Source of the DNA: Streptacidiphilus sp041262165
GTDB taxonomy: Bacteria > Actinomycetota > Actinomycetes > Streptomycetales > Streptomycetaceae
Reading direction: 5' to 3'
Assembly (NCBI RefSeq): GCF_041262165.1
Contig: NZ_JBGCBY010000004.1
Location: 124,001-188,000, forward strand
DNA: 64,000 nt
Of this stretch, positions 53,328-62,734 are shown in pieces. The position numbers and the translations under genes were made by a program. The notes beneath the pieces were generated by a model. It saw only the letters and a list, made by a program, of their open reading frames with translations, made no database searches and was not told the DNA's origin. Positions within the stretch are counted from its first letter, which is position 1; each line of letters starts with the position of its first letter.

Positions 53328-54167
53328 GTGACCACCGAGATCCGGCCCCCGGAGATCCCCGCAGCACCGTCCGCCGGGGGGATCCACTCCCCCGGGCGTG
53401 CCACCATTCCCGGCCGCCACCTCCGCACCGACCGCTGGTGGGTGCCGCAACTCGCCACGGCACTGGGCCTGCTGGCCTTCATCGCCTACTCGACCTGGCG
53501 TGCCTTCTGGGGCCTGCACACCTCCTACGCCGCCCCGTACGTCTCGCCGTTCTACTCGCCCTGCCTGGCCGCCAACTGCCCGACCATGCGCGGCGGGGCC
53601 GACTGGGCGCTGTTCGGCAGCTGGTGGCAGCTCTCGCCGGCGCTGATCGTGCTGATCTTCCCGCTCGGTTTCCGGATGACCTGCTACTACTACCGCAAGG
53701 CCTACTACCGGGCGTTCTGGTCCTCGCCCCCGGCCTGCGCCGTCGCCGAACCGCACGCGAAGTACAGCGGCGAGACCCGCTTCCCGCTGATCCTGCAGAA
53801 CATCCACCGGTACTTCTTCTACTTCGCCATCGTCGTGGCGGGCATCCTCAGCTACGACGCGGTGCTGGGCTTCCGCAACCCCGCCGGGCAGTGGGGCCAC
53901 GCCGGGCTCGGCACCCTGGTGCTCCTCGTCAACATCGTCCTGATCTGGGCGTACACCATCTCCTGTCACTCCTGCAGGCACATCGTCGGCGGCCGGCTGA
54001 GGCACTTCTCCAAGCACCCCGTCCGCTACCGCATGTGGAACTTCGTGGGGAAGCTGAACGCCCGTCACATGCAGCTCGCCTGGGCGTCGTTGATCAGCGT
54101 CGGCGTCGCCGACCTGTACGTCTACCTGCTTGCCAGCGGTGCCTTCACCGACCCCAGCTTCTTCTAG
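53328..54167 (+). CDS. sdhC: succinate dehydrogenase membrane anchor subunit (SdhC-like, Sdh1 type)
   Basis: A 279-residue integral membrane protein with five helices, a single long anchor as in B-type or Sdh1-type enzymes instead of the usual small SdhC plus SdhD pair. Candidate haem ligands are His residues in or near the helices (NIHRYFFYF, NARHMQLAW). Unusually, Cys79 and Cys84 (SPCLAANCP), Cys119, Cys137 and the cluster C213-H-S-C216-R-H218 (SCHSCRH) lie at or near membrane edges; mycobacterial Sdh1 has been reported to carry a membrane-embedded Rieske-type [2Fe-2S] centre, so these may be ligands. It is 13 nt from sdhA. Confidence 0.85.
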   Translation: MTTEIRPPEIPAAPSAGGIHSPGRATIPGRHLRTDRWWVPQLATALGLLAFIAYSTWRAFWGLHTSYAAPYVSPFYSPCLAANCPTMRGGADWALFGSWWQLSPALIVLIFPLGFRMTCYYYRKAYYRAFWSSPPACAVAEPHAKYSGETRFPLILQNIHRYFFYFAIVVAGILSYDAVLGFRNPAGQWGHAGLGTLVLLVNIVLIWAYTISCHSCRHIVGGRLRHFSKHPVRYRMWNFVGKLNARHMQLAWASLISVGVADLYVYLLASGAFTDPSFF

Positions 54168-54180
54168 TTAGGACAGTTGC

Positions 54181-56166
54181 ATGACCGAGGTGGAGCGCCA
54201 CTCGTACGACGTGGTCGTTGTCGGCGCCGGAGGCGCCGGGCTGCGGGCCGCGATCGAGGCCCGCGAGCAGGGAATGCGCACGGCGATCATCTGCAAGTCG
54301 CTGTTCGGCAAGGCCCACACCGTGATGGCCGAGGGCGGCATCGCCGCCAGCATGGGCAACGTCAACTCCGACGACAACTGGCAGACGCACTTCCGCGACA
54401 CCATGCGCGGCGGCAAGTTCCTCAACCACTGGCGGATGGCCGAACTGCACGCCCAGGAGGCCCCCGACCGGGTCTGGGAGCTGGAGACCTGGGGCGCGCT
54501 GTTCGACCGCACCAAGGACGGCCGGATCTCGCAGCGCAACTTCGGCGGGCACGAGTACCCGCGTCTCGCCCACGTAGGCGACCGCACCGGCCTGGAGCTG
54601 ATCCGCACCCTGCAGCAGAAGGTGGTCAGCCTCCAGCAGGAGGACTTCAAGGAGTACGACGACTACGAGGCCCGGATCAGGGTCTTCCAGGAGTACACCG
54701 TCACCAGGGTGCTCAAGGCCGGCGAGCGGGTCAGCGGGGTCTTCGGCTACCAGCGCGAGTCGGGCCGCTTCTTCACCATCGAGGCCCCGGCCGTGATCCT
54801 GGCCACCGGCGGCATCGGCAAGTCCTTCAAGGTCACGTCCAACTCCTGGGAGTACACCGGCGACGGCCACGCCCTCGCCCTGCTCGCCGGGGCGAACCTG
54901 CTCAACATGGAGTTCGTGCAGTTCCACCCGACCGGCATGGTCTGGCCGCCCTCGGTGAAGGGCATCCTGGTCACCGAGTCCGTCCGGGGCGACGGCGGGG
55001 TGCTGCGCAACAGCGAGGGCAAGCGCTTCATGTTCGACTACATCCCGGACGTGTTCCGGGAGAAGTACGCCGAGACCGAGGCCGAGGGCGACCGCTGGTA
55101 CGCCGACCAGGCCAACAACCGCCGCCCGCCCGAGCTGCTGCCCCGCGACGAGGTGGCCCGCGCCATCAACTCCGAGGTCAAGGCCGGACGCGGCACCCCG
55201 CACGGCGGGGTCTACCTGGACGTGTCCACGCGCCTGCCCGCCGAGGAGATCCGCCGCCGACTGCCCTCCATGCACCACCAGTTCAAGGAGCTGGCGGACG
55301 TCGACATCACCGCCGAGCCGATGGAGGTCGGTCCGACCTGCCACTACGTGATGGGCGGGGTCGAGGTCGACCCGGACACCGCCGCCGCCTCCGTCCCCGG
55401 CCTCTACGCGGCCGGCGAGGTGGCCGGCGGCATGCACGGCTCCAACCGCCTCGGCGGCAACTCCCTCTCCGACCTGCTGGTCTTTGGCCGCCGTGCCGGC
55501 CTGCACGCGTCCCTCTACGCCGCCGCGCTGGCGGAGCGACCGCAGCTGGACCAGGAGCAGATCACCGCCGCCGCGGCGGAGGCGCTGACGCCGTTCGAGG
55601 GCGGCGCGGCCGGAGGATCCGAGGAGGGATCCGAGCCGGGACCGGTGGAGAACCCGTACACCCTGCACCAGGAGCTCCAGCAGACCATGAACGACCTCGT
55701 CGGCATCATCCGCCGCGAGGGCGAGATGGCCGAGGCGCTGCACCGCCTGGCGGCGCTGCGCGAGCGGGCCGAACGGGCCGTGGTCGAGGGCCACCGGCAG
55801 TTCAACCCCGGCTGGCACCTGGCCCTGGACCTGCGGAACATGCTGCTGGTCTCGGAGTGCGTCGCCCGCGCCGCACTGGAGCGGACCGAGAGCCGGGGCG
55901 GCCACACCCGCGAGGACCACCCCGAGATGGACAGCGCCTGGCGGCGCGTCAACCTGATCTGCTCGCTGGCCGACAAGCCCTCCGCCGAGGCCCAGATCAG
56001 CCTCCAGCACAAGGACAATCCGCCGATCCGCCCCGACCTGCTCGCCCTGTTCGGGACGGACGAGCTGAAGAAGTACCTCACCGAGGCCGAGCTCACCGCT
56101 CCGGACTCGGACGTCCCCAACCAGCGCGACCTCTCCACCGATGCCCCGACGGGAGCCGACCAGTGA
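54181..56166 (+). CDS. sdhA: succinate dehydrogenase / fumarate reductase flavoprotein subunit
   Basis: A 661-residue flavoprotein oxidising succinate to fumarate. The FAD dinucleotide motif VVVVGAGGAGLRAAIE, the His that binds FAD covalently (H46 in GKAHTVMAEGG), FHPTGMVWP, the catalytic Arg region (TPHGGVYLDVS, VGPTCHYVMGGVEVD) and GLYAAGEVAGGMHGSNRLGGNSLSDLLVFGRRAG are all present. A short Gly/Glu-rich insert (GGAAGGSEEGSEPGP) near residue 480 is not general in the family. Its stop overlaps the sdhB start by 4 nt (GTGA, 56163-56166). Confidence 0.95.
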   Translation: MTEVERHSYDVVVVGAGGAGLRAAIEAREQGMRTAIICKSLFGKAHTVMAEGGIAASMGNVNSDDNWQTHFRDTMRGGKFLNHWRMAELHAQEAPDRVWELETWGALFDRTKDGRISQRNFGGHEYPRLAHVGDRTGLELIRTLQQKVVSLQQEDFKEYDDYEARIRVFQEYTVTRVLKAGERVSGVFGYQRESGRFFTIEAPAVILATGGIGKSFKVTSNSWEYTGDGHALALLAGANLLNMEFVQFHPTGMVWPPSVKGILVTESVRGDGGVLRNSEGKRFMFDYIPDVFREKYAETEAEGDRWYADQANNRRPPELLPRDEVARAINSEVKAGRGTPHGGVYLDVSTRLPAEEIRRRLPSMHHQFKELADVDITAEPMEVGPTCHYVMGGVEVDPDTAAASVPGLYAAGEVAGGMHGSNRLGGNSLSDLLVFGRRAGLHASLYAAALAERPQLDQEQITAAAAEALTPFEGGAAGGSEEGSEPGPVENPYTLHQELQQTMNDLVGIIRREGEMAEALHRLAALRERAERAVVEGHRQFNPGWHLALDLRNMLLVSECVARAALERTESRGGHTREDHPEMDSAWRRVNLICSLADKPSAEAQISLQHKDNPPIRPDLLALFGTDELKKYLTEAELTAPDSDVPNQRDLSTDAPTGADQ

Positions 56167-56927
56167 GCTATCAGGCCAACTTCCGCGTGTGGCGCGGCGA
56201 TTCCTCGGGCGGCACGCTGGAGCCGTACCAGGTCGAGGTCAACGAGGGCGAGGTGGTCCTCGACATCGTGCACCGCCTGCAGGCCACCCAGGCTCCGGAC
56301 CTGGCCGTCCGCTGGAACTGCAAGGCCGGCAAGTGCGGCTCCTGCAGCGCCGAGATCAACGGCCGGCCGCGGCTGATGTGCATGACCCGGATGTCCACCC
56401 TCCCGGCGGACGAGCCGGTCACCATCACCCCCATGCGCACCTTCCCGGTGCTGCGCGACCTGGTCACCGACGTGTCGTTCAACTACACCAAGGCCCGCGA
56501 GGTCCCCTCCTTCATCCCGCCGCAGGGCCTCAAGCCCGGCGAGTACCGGATGCAGCAGGAGGACGTGAACCGCTCGCAGGAGTTCCGGAAGTGCATCGAG
56601 TGCTTCCTCTGCCAGAACACCTGCCATGTGGTCCGCGACCACGAGGAGAACAAGTCCGCCTTCTCCGGCCCGCGCTTCCTGATGCGCGTGGCCGAGTTGG
56701 ACATGCACCCCCTGGATGCGGCGGAGGACAGCGGCCTGGACCGCAAGCGCACCGCGCAGGAGGAACACGGCCTCGGCATGTGCAACATCACCAAGTGCTG
56801 CACCGAGGTCTGCCCCGAGCACATCAAGATCACGGACAATGCCCTGATTCCGCTCAAGGAGCGGGCGGTGGACCGCAAGTACGACCCGCTGGTCTGGCTC
56901 GGATCGAAGATCGGGCGCAGGAAGTAG
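56163..56927 (+). CDS. sdhB: succinate dehydrogenase iron-sulfur subunit
   Basis: A 254-residue electron-transfer subunit. The N-terminal [2Fe-2S] ligands are in WNCKAGKCGSCSAEINGRPRLMC; the C-terminal domain carries the 4Fe-4S and 3Fe-4S ligands (KCIECFLCQNTCHVV and CNITKCCTEVCPEHIKI). The GTG start overlaps the sdhA stop, so the two are translated together. Length and motifs are normal for the Sdh1 type. Confidence 0.95.
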   Translation: MSYQANFRVWRGDSSGGTLEPYQVEVNEGEVVLDIVHRLQATQAPDLAVRWNCKAGKCGSCSAEINGRPRLMCMTRMSTLPADEPVTITPMRTFPVLRDLVTDVSFNYTKAREVPSFIPPQGLKPGEYRMQQEDVNRSQEFRKCIECFLCQNTCHVVRDHEENKSAFSGPRFLMRVAELDMHPLDAAEDSGLDRKRTAQEEHGLGMCNITKCCTEVCPEHIKITDNALIPLKERAVDRKYDPLVWLGSKIGRRK

Positions 56928-56955
56928 CGGGGGACGCTGTGCCCCGATGATGGGA

Positions 56956-56988
56956 GGGCGGTGTGGGGCGGAGCGCCCCACACCGCCC
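56956..56988. terminator. bidirectional terminator after the sdh operon
   Basis: Perfect 15-bp arms (56956-56970 and 56974-56988) with a GAG loop separate the sdh operon from the convergent phosphatase gene. Confidence 0.9.
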
Positions 56989-56996
56989 GATTCCGT

Positions 56997-59663
56997 TCAG
57001 CGCCCGACCGGGAGTCCCAGCTCGAACCACACCGTCTTGCCGGTGGGCGTACGGCGGCTGCCCCAGCGGTCCGCCAGTAGGCTGACCAGCTGCAGTCCGC
57101 GCCCGCCCTCGTCGGTGTCCCTGGCGCGGCGCTGTCGCGGCTGGGCGTAGCCGTTGTCCCACACCTCGCAGACCAGCACCGTGTCCCGGAGCAGTCGCAG
57201 CCGGATGTCACCGCGGCCGTGCCGCAGGGCGTTCGTCGCCAGCTCGCTGACGAGCAGTTCGGTGGTGTCGATCAGGTCGTCGAGACCCCGTGACAGCAGC
57301 CAGGCGCACGCGAGTTCGCGGGCACGGGCCACCGACGTCGGCTCCGAGGGGAGCGTCCAGTCGCCGACCGAGTCCTCCGGCAGCGCGTGCACCCGCGCCA
57401 TCAGCAGCGCGATGTCGTCCTCGCCGTGATGCGGGTCGAGTGCGGTGAGCAGGTGGTCGCAGAGGTTCTCCAGCGGGCGCGAGGGCCCGGAGAGGGTGGC
57501 CCTGAGGGCGGAGAGGCCCTCCTCCAACTGGTGCTTGCGGGACTCGACCAGGCCGTCGGTGTAGAGGCCGAGCAGGGCGCCGTCCGGGATCTCGACGGTG
57601 ACCTCCTCGAAGGGCTCGCCGCCGACGCCCAGCGGCAGGCCGGGCGGGACGTCCAGCATCAGCGCCTCTTCGCCCGGGTTGACCAGGACCGGCGGGAGGT
57701 GGCCCGCGTTGGCGAAGGTGCAGCGGCGGGTGACCGCGTCGTAGACGGCGTAGACGCAGGTGGCCAGGTAGAGCTCGACCCGGTCGGAGTCGTCGGGCTC
57801 CGGGTCGTTGCCGTCGCCCAGCCCACGCGCGATCTCGTCGAGAGCCGTCAACACCTCGGCGGGGTCGAGGTCGAGCATGGCCAGAGTGCGGACGGCGGTG
57901 CGGAGTTGGCCCATGGCGACGGCGGCGCGCAGGCCGCGTCCCATGACGTCGCCGATGACCAGGGCGGTGCGGTTGCCGGGTAGCTGGATCACGTCGAACC
58001 AGTCGCCACCGACTTCGGTGCCGCTGCTGCCGGGGCGGTAGCGGCAGGCGATCTCCAGGCCCGATGCGGCCGGGCTGCCGGGAGGCAGCAGGCTGCGCTG
58101 GAGGATCAACGCCCGCTCGTGCTCCCGGCGGTAGAGCCGGGCGTTGTCGATGCAGACGGCGGCGCGCGCGACCAGCTCGGTGGCGATGGCCACGTCCCGG
58201 GCGTCGAAGGGCTCGCTGCCCTTGGCGCGGGAGAGCTGGACCAGCCCGAGGACCGTGTCCCGGGCGACCATGGGCACGATCACCGTGCTCTGGATCATCG
58301 GGTCGGGGTCGGGGTTGGCCGGACCGTTCAGGGTGACGCTGCGTCCGGTGCGCAGGGCCTTCGCGTACGGGGAGCGGGGCGGGTAGCAGAAGGTGCCGCC
58401 GATCTCGGCGCGGGGGCCCTGGTGTTCCGGCAGCGGGTGCACCACGGCGATGTGGGAGACGGTGCTCGCGGAGGCGACGCGGCGCAACTCGCCTGCCCCG
58501 TCCGCCCGGCCGAGCTGAAGTCCGAGCCCCGGGTCGGTGTCCGCGGCCAGGACGCCCTGGTACAGGTCGACGGCGGCGACGTCGCAGAAGCCAGGGACGG
58601 TGACGTCGAGGAGCTCCCTGGCGGTGGTCTCCAGGTCCAGGGTGGAGCCGATGTGCGCCCCGGCCTCGTTGAGCAGGGCGAGGCTGCGGCGGGCGCTTGC
58701 CGCCTCGCGTTCCGCGCGCTGACGGCCCGTTACATCGACCACCTGCCCCGCCACTCCCATCGGGCGGTTGTTCGCGCTGAGCAGGCGGTAGAGCGAGATG
58801 GACCAGCGGCGGCGGCCGGGCCTGGACGGGACGCTGCCGTTGAAGCGCAGGTCGACGACGGGTTCGCCGGTCTCCATGACCGAGTGCAGGGCCTGGTGCA
58901 GCCGGTCCGCCTCGGGACGCGGCAGCAGGTCCTGGATGGTCAGGCCGGTCAGGTCGGCGGGGACCGCGCCGAGGCCGTCGGCGAAGCTCTCGTTGACCCG
59001 CTGGACGGTGAAGTCCTGGTCGAACAGCACGAAGCCGGTGGGGGCCTGGCCGAAGACCGCCTCGGAGGCGGCCAGGTCGGTCTCGATCCGGCGGAGCTTG
59101 CGCAGGTCCACGGCCATGCAGACGACGCCGCTGCGGCCGTCCTCGCCCCTGGCGGGCATCAGGTAGAGCTCGGCGACGCTCTCCTGGCCGTCGCTGTCGC
59201 GGTAGGGGGCGGTGCCGACCCATTCCTGGCCGGCCAGGATTTCGGCCATGCGCTCCCGCCCGCGCCGCCACAGCTCGCGGGGGGCGAAGGTGGTCACCGG
59301 GTCGTAGCCGACGGCCTCCTCGGCCGGGATGCCGAAGAACTCGGCGGCGCGGTCACTCCACTGGCTGATCAGGCCGTCGGGGCCGATGGAGAAGGCGGCG
59401 ACCCGTATGTAGTCGTAGATGGAGCCCGGCTCGCCGTGGCCCCAGTGCTCCACCGACTCGGGGTCGTGGACCGCTTCGCGGACGGCGGTGTGGACGGCTT
59501 CGCGGACCGCCTCGTGTGCGGGCAGTCTGACCTCGCCTGCTGGGTGGGGAAAGGTGGACTCGCCGGCCGGCTCGGGGCGCGGCGGCTGCTCCCGGTCATG
59601 CCGGGAGGGCCCTGGGCCCGCCCCGCTGCCCAGAGACGCCCCGCGTGTCGGCATCTCGCTCAA
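56997..59663 (-). CDS. PAS-GAF-SpoIIE phosphatase-HATPase regulator
   Basis: An 888-residue cytosolic multidomain protein. Two PAS domains (IYDYIRVAAFSIGPDGLISQWSDRAAEFFG; VFGQAPTGFVLFDQDFTVQRVNESF), a GAF domain, a SpoIIE/PP2C phosphatase (SSGTEVGGDWFDVI, VIGDVMGRGLRAAVAM, FANAGHLPPVL) and a C-terminal RsbW-like HATPase (LVSELATNALRHG, TDEGGRGLQLVSLLADRWG) follow in order. It can thus both dephosphorylate an anti-anti-sigma factor and act as a kinase or anti-sigma factor. The TTG at 59663 has GGAGGAG 8 nt upstream; ATGs at 59654 and 59717 lack good sites. Confidence 0.88.
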   Translation of the reverse strand: MSEMPTRGASLGSGAGPGPSRHDREQPPRPEPAGESTFPHPAGEVRLPAHEAVREAVHTAVREAVHDPESVEHWGHGEPGSIYDYIRVAAFSIGPDGLISQWSDRAAEFFGIPAEEAVGYDPVTTFAPRELWRRGRERMAEILAGQEWVGTAPYRDSDGQESVAELYLMPARGEDGRSGVVCMAVDLRKLRRIETDLAASEAVFGQAPTGFVLFDQDFTVQRVNESFADGLGAVPADLTGLTIQDLLPRPEADRLHQALHSVMETGEPVVDLRFNGSVPSRPGRRRWSISLYRLLSANNRPMGVAGQVVDVTGRQRAEREAASARRSLALLNEAGAHIGSTLDLETTARELLDVTVPGFCDVAAVDLYQGVLAADTDPGLGLQLGRADGAGELRRVASASTVSHIAVVHPLPEHQGPRAEIGGTFCYPPRSPYAKALRTGRSVTLNGPANPDPDPMIQSTVIVPMVARDTVLGLVQLSRAKGSEPFDARDVAIATELVARAAVCIDNARLYRREHERALILQRSLLPPGSPAASGLEIACRYRPGSSGTEVGGDWFDVIQLPGNRTALVIGDVMGRGLRAAVAMGQLRTAVRTLAMLDLDPAEVLTALDEIARGLGDGNDPEPDDSDRVELYLATCVYAVYDAVTRRCTFANAGHLPPVLVNPGEEALMLDVPPGLPLGVGGEPFEEVTVEIPDGALLGLYTDGLVESRKHQLEEGLSALRATLSGPSRPLENLCDHLLTALDPHHGEDDIALLMARVHALPEDSVGDWTLPSEPTSVARARELACAWLLSRGLDDLIDTTELLVSELATNALRHGRGDIRLRLLRDTVLVCEVWDNGYAQPRQRRARDTDEGGRGLQLVSLLADRWGSRRTPTGKTVWFELGLPVGR

Positions 59664-59863
59664 CTGCCCGACTCCTCCAGCCATCGGCACCTGGATGTCG
59701 CTTGTCCGAGTATTCATCATGCCGGTGCGGCGGCACACGTCCCAGGAGTACACAACATCAAATCGAGGTAAGGAATTGCCATATCCGTCTCACCGGAACC
59801 CCTGGCCGTGCTTCTGCGCCGCCTCCTCCCCCCCGTGGTCACGCACGCGTCGGAAACGGAACC

Positions 59864-62617
59864 CTACGCCTCGGGCGGGGTGAACGGGAGGGTCGGCGGG
59901 CGATCCACCGGCCTACCGGCGGTAGGTTCGTCCGGAGGTTCGTCAGCAGGCCGGTCGGGAGGCTCACCGGGGAGCGCCTGTTTGAACCAGACGACCTTGC
60001 CGGCCCCGTCGGCCCGGGTGCCCCAGCTGTCCGCCAGCCTGTGCACGAGTTGCAGCCCCCGGCCGCCCTCGTCGGTCCCCGCCGAGGTCCGCTCCAGCGG
60101 CGGGTCCGGCAACGGATCGGACACCTCCACCAGCAGGCTCGGTCCCTTGGTCAGCCGCAGCCCGATCGGCGCCGACGCATAGCGGACGGAGTTCGTGACC
60201 AGCTCGCTGACCAGCAGTTCTGCCGTGTCGAGCAGAGACAGCAGGTCCCACTCGGTGAGCGTGGCCCGCACCAGCCGCCGGGCCCGGGAGGCTGCGGTGG
60301 GTTCGGCAGCCAGCGTCCAGGCCAGGGTCGGCGCGGAATCCGCCCGGGAGTCGGCCGGACCCGTGCTGCCGAGGCGCGCCAGCAGCAGTGCCACGTCGTC
60401 GGGCTCCTGGCCGCGCTCCAGGGTGCCGATCACCCGCTCGCACGCCTCCTCCACTGAGGCGTACGGCTGTTCGAGCACGGCGGACAGGCGCCGGGTTCCC
60501 ACGTCGATGTCCTCCGTGCGCGACTCGACCAGGCCGTCGGTGTAGAGGACCAGCAGGGTGCCCTCGGACACGGTCAGCTCCACCGACTCGAACGCCACCC
60601 CGCCCACCCCGAGCGGCGCACCGGAGGGCAGGTCCAGGATCCGCGCAGGCTCGCCCGGGACGATCAGCAGCGGCGGGGTGTGCCCGGCCTTGGCCAGCAC
60701 GAGCCGGCGCGTCCTGGGGTCGTACACGGCGTAGACACAGGTCGCGATGAGCGCCTCGTCCGGGCCCTGCGCCAGGTCGTCGGCCAGGTCGTGGACGTGC
60801 TGCAGCAGGACGGCAGGGGGCAGGTCGAGCCCGGCCAGGGTGCGCACGGCGGTGCGCAGCCGGCCCATGGTCGCCGCGGCGCGCAGGCCGTGGCCCATCA
60901 CATCGCCGACCACGAGCGCCACCCGGTCCTCCGGCAACGGGATCACGTCGAACCAGTCGCCGCCGACCTCCGTGCCGCTGCTGCCCGGAACGTAGCGGTA
61001 GCCGATCTCGACGCCCGCCAGCTTCGGCACGCTCTGCGGCAGCAGGCTGCGCTGCAGCATCAGCGCCGCGGCGCGCTCGCGGGCGTACAGGCGCGCGTTG
61101 TCGACGGACGCCCCGGCCCGGTCCGCGAGCTCCCCCGCGAAGGCCAGATCGTCCCGGTCGAAGCCCTCCCGCCGCCCGGCCCGGCTCAGCACCATCAGGC
61201 CGAGCACGATGCCCCGCGCCCGCAGCGGCACCACCAGCATGGAGTGCACGCCCAGCTCGTAGGCGGCCCGGAGCCGGGGATCGCCGGGGGCGGTGGTCTC
61301 CTCCAGCACGTCGGGGGACTCCACCTGCTCCGCGAAGCCGCTGCGCAGCACCCGGGCGAACAGCGAGCCCTCGTTCATGGTGATCGGCGCGCCGGGGGTG
61401 AGCAGGGCGTCGGCGGCAGGCCCCGGATGGGCCGCTGCGGTGCCGGTCATGACGAGCGGAGTCAGCCGGGTGTGCGGGTGGCGCGGCAGGTCGTCGCCGT
61501 CCGCGACGGCCTGCAGCAGCACCACCCCGGCGAAGTCGGCGAGCGCGGGCACCAGCGCGACGGCGAGCTCCTGGGCGATCCGACCGGCGTCCAGGAGGTC
61601 CCCGATGCGGGTGCCGAGCTCGTTGAGCAGGGCGAGGCGCTGCCGGGCGTTTTCGACCTTGGCGACGGCCCGGTAGCGGTCCGTCACGTCCATGATCATG
61701 CCGGTGACGCCGAGGATCCGTCCGGCGCGGTCGTGCAGTCGGGAGTAGGAGATGGAGCGGAACCCCGGCTTGCGCGGATTGGGTCCGGTCACGGTCAGGT
61801 CGACGACCGGTTCTCCCGAGGCGAGCACCTGCCGCTGGATCGTGCTGACCTCGTCGGCGGCCTGCTCGGGCAGGGTCTCGCCGACCGTTAGGCCGAGGTG
61901 GTCTGCCACGGCGAGGCCGTTCATCCGGGCGAGCGTCTCGTTGAGCCGGACGTAGCGCAGCTGGCGGTCAAAGACGGCGATGCCCAGCGGTGACTGCTCG
62001 AACAGGGCGTCCTGGACGGCGAGGTCGTGTTCGACCGCGCTGAGCTTGTTGGCGTCGGCGAGCCGCAGCAGCAGGTAGGGCACGCCGTCGCCGTCGACCA
62101 GCAGCGACACCCGCGCGTCGAGCACGATCCTGGCGTCCTCGCGGTCGCGCATCACGACGGGGCCGCGCCAGCCGCCCTCGCGGAGGACCAGGGCGATCAC
62201 CTCCTGCCCGCGCTTGAGCAGTTCGGGGTCGTCGCCGACGAGGGCTTCCAGGCCGCGGCCGACCAGGGTCTCACTGGGCCAGCCGAGCAGTTCCTCGGCG
62301 GCAGGGCTCCACAGCACGACCCGTCCCGAGGTGTCCAGCATGGCGATGGCGACCCGGACCACGTCCAGGAGACTGCCAGGGAGCGAATCCCCCTGGGCGA
62401 AGTCGTCCGGCTCGCCGGTGGGGAAGGGTTCCGGCCTACGGCCGCGCAGCAAGGTGCCGGGTACGACCGGAGCCTCGGCGGGGTTCTCGGCGGGGTCCTC
62501 GACCGGGTTCTCGATGGAGCGGGGTGGGGCGGGGTCCGCGGTCCGGCGGGAGACAGCACGGCGGCGCAGGCGTGCGCGGGCGGCTGCGATGCTCGGCCTG
62601 CGGCGTGGCTGCGTCAC
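59864..62617 (-). CDS. PAS-GAF-SpoIIE phosphatase-HATPase regulator (paralogue)
   Basis: A 917-residue paralogue of the previous protein with the same order: basic N-terminus, PAS (VVRVAIAMLDTSGRVVLWSPAAEELLGW), PAS (ALFEQSPLGIAVFDRQLRYVRLNETLARMN), GAF, SpoIIE phosphatase (SGTEVGGDWFDVIPL, VVGDVMGHGLRAAATM, LAKAGHTPPLL, LLVLYTDGLVESR) and HATPase (LVSELVTNSVRYA, DEGGRGLQLVHRLADSWG). A Glu/Pro repeat (ENPVEDPAENPAEAP) sits near the start. The pair may answer different signals for the same sigma network; no sigma or anti-anti-sigma gene is adjacent. GTG start at 62617. Confidence 0.88.
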   Translation of the reverse strand: MTQPRRRPSIAAARARLRRRAVSRRTADPAPPRSIENPVEDPAENPAEAPVVPGTLLRGRRPEPFPTGEPDDFAQGDSLPGSLLDVVRVAIAMLDTSGRVVLWSPAAEELLGWPSETLVGRGLEALVGDDPELLKRGQEVIALVLREGGWRGPVVMRDREDARIVLDARVSLLVDGDGVPYLLLRLADANKLSAVEHDLAVQDALFEQSPLGIAVFDRQLRYVRLNETLARMNGLAVADHLGLTVGETLPEQAADEVSTIQRQVLASGEPVVDLTVTGPNPRKPGFRSISYSRLHDRAGRILGVTGMIMDVTDRYRAVAKVENARQRLALLNELGTRIGDLLDAGRIAQELAVALVPALADFAGVVLLQAVADGDDLPRHPHTRLTPLVMTGTAAAHPGPAADALLTPGAPITMNEGSLFARVLRSGFAEQVESPDVLEETTAPGDPRLRAAYELGVHSMLVVPLRARGIVLGLMVLSRAGRREGFDRDDLAFAGELADRAGASVDNARLYARERAAALMLQRSLLPQSVPKLAGVEIGYRYVPGSSGTEVGGDWFDVIPLPEDRVALVVGDVMGHGLRAAATMGRLRTAVRTLAGLDLPPAVLLQHVHDLADDLAQGPDEALIATCVYAVYDPRTRRLVLAKAGHTPPLLIVPGEPARILDLPSGAPLGVGGVAFESVELTVSEGTLLVLYTDGLVESRTEDIDVGTRRLSAVLEQPYASVEEACERVIGTLERGQEPDDVALLLARLGSTGPADSRADSAPTLAWTLAAEPTAASRARRLVRATLTEWDLLSLLDTAELLVSELVTNSVRYASAPIGLRLTKGPSLLVEVSDPLPDPPLERTSAGTDEGGRGLQLVHRLADSWGTRADGAGKVVWFKQALPGEPPDRPADEPPDEPTAGRPVDRPPTLPFTPPEA

Positions 62618-62734
62618 GTACTCCCCGTCCGGGTCGGGTCGCGGGTCGCCGCTCGGAGGCGACCAAATACTGACATACCCCCTTAAACATTGGGCTACCC
62701 CGCCGTGCGGGTCAAGTTGCGCAGAGCAGAAGAG

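Noticed and set aside
54177..56162. Plus-strand open frame overlapping all of sdhA in another frame
   Set aside because: It joins the sdhB frame by chance; sdhB is independently defined by the GTG at 56163 overlapping the sdhA stop.
62660..62690. GGGTAT and GTTTAA considered as a SigB/SigF-type promoter of the second phosphatase
   Set aside because: The two elements are only 4 nt apart, far from the usual 14-16 nt spacing.
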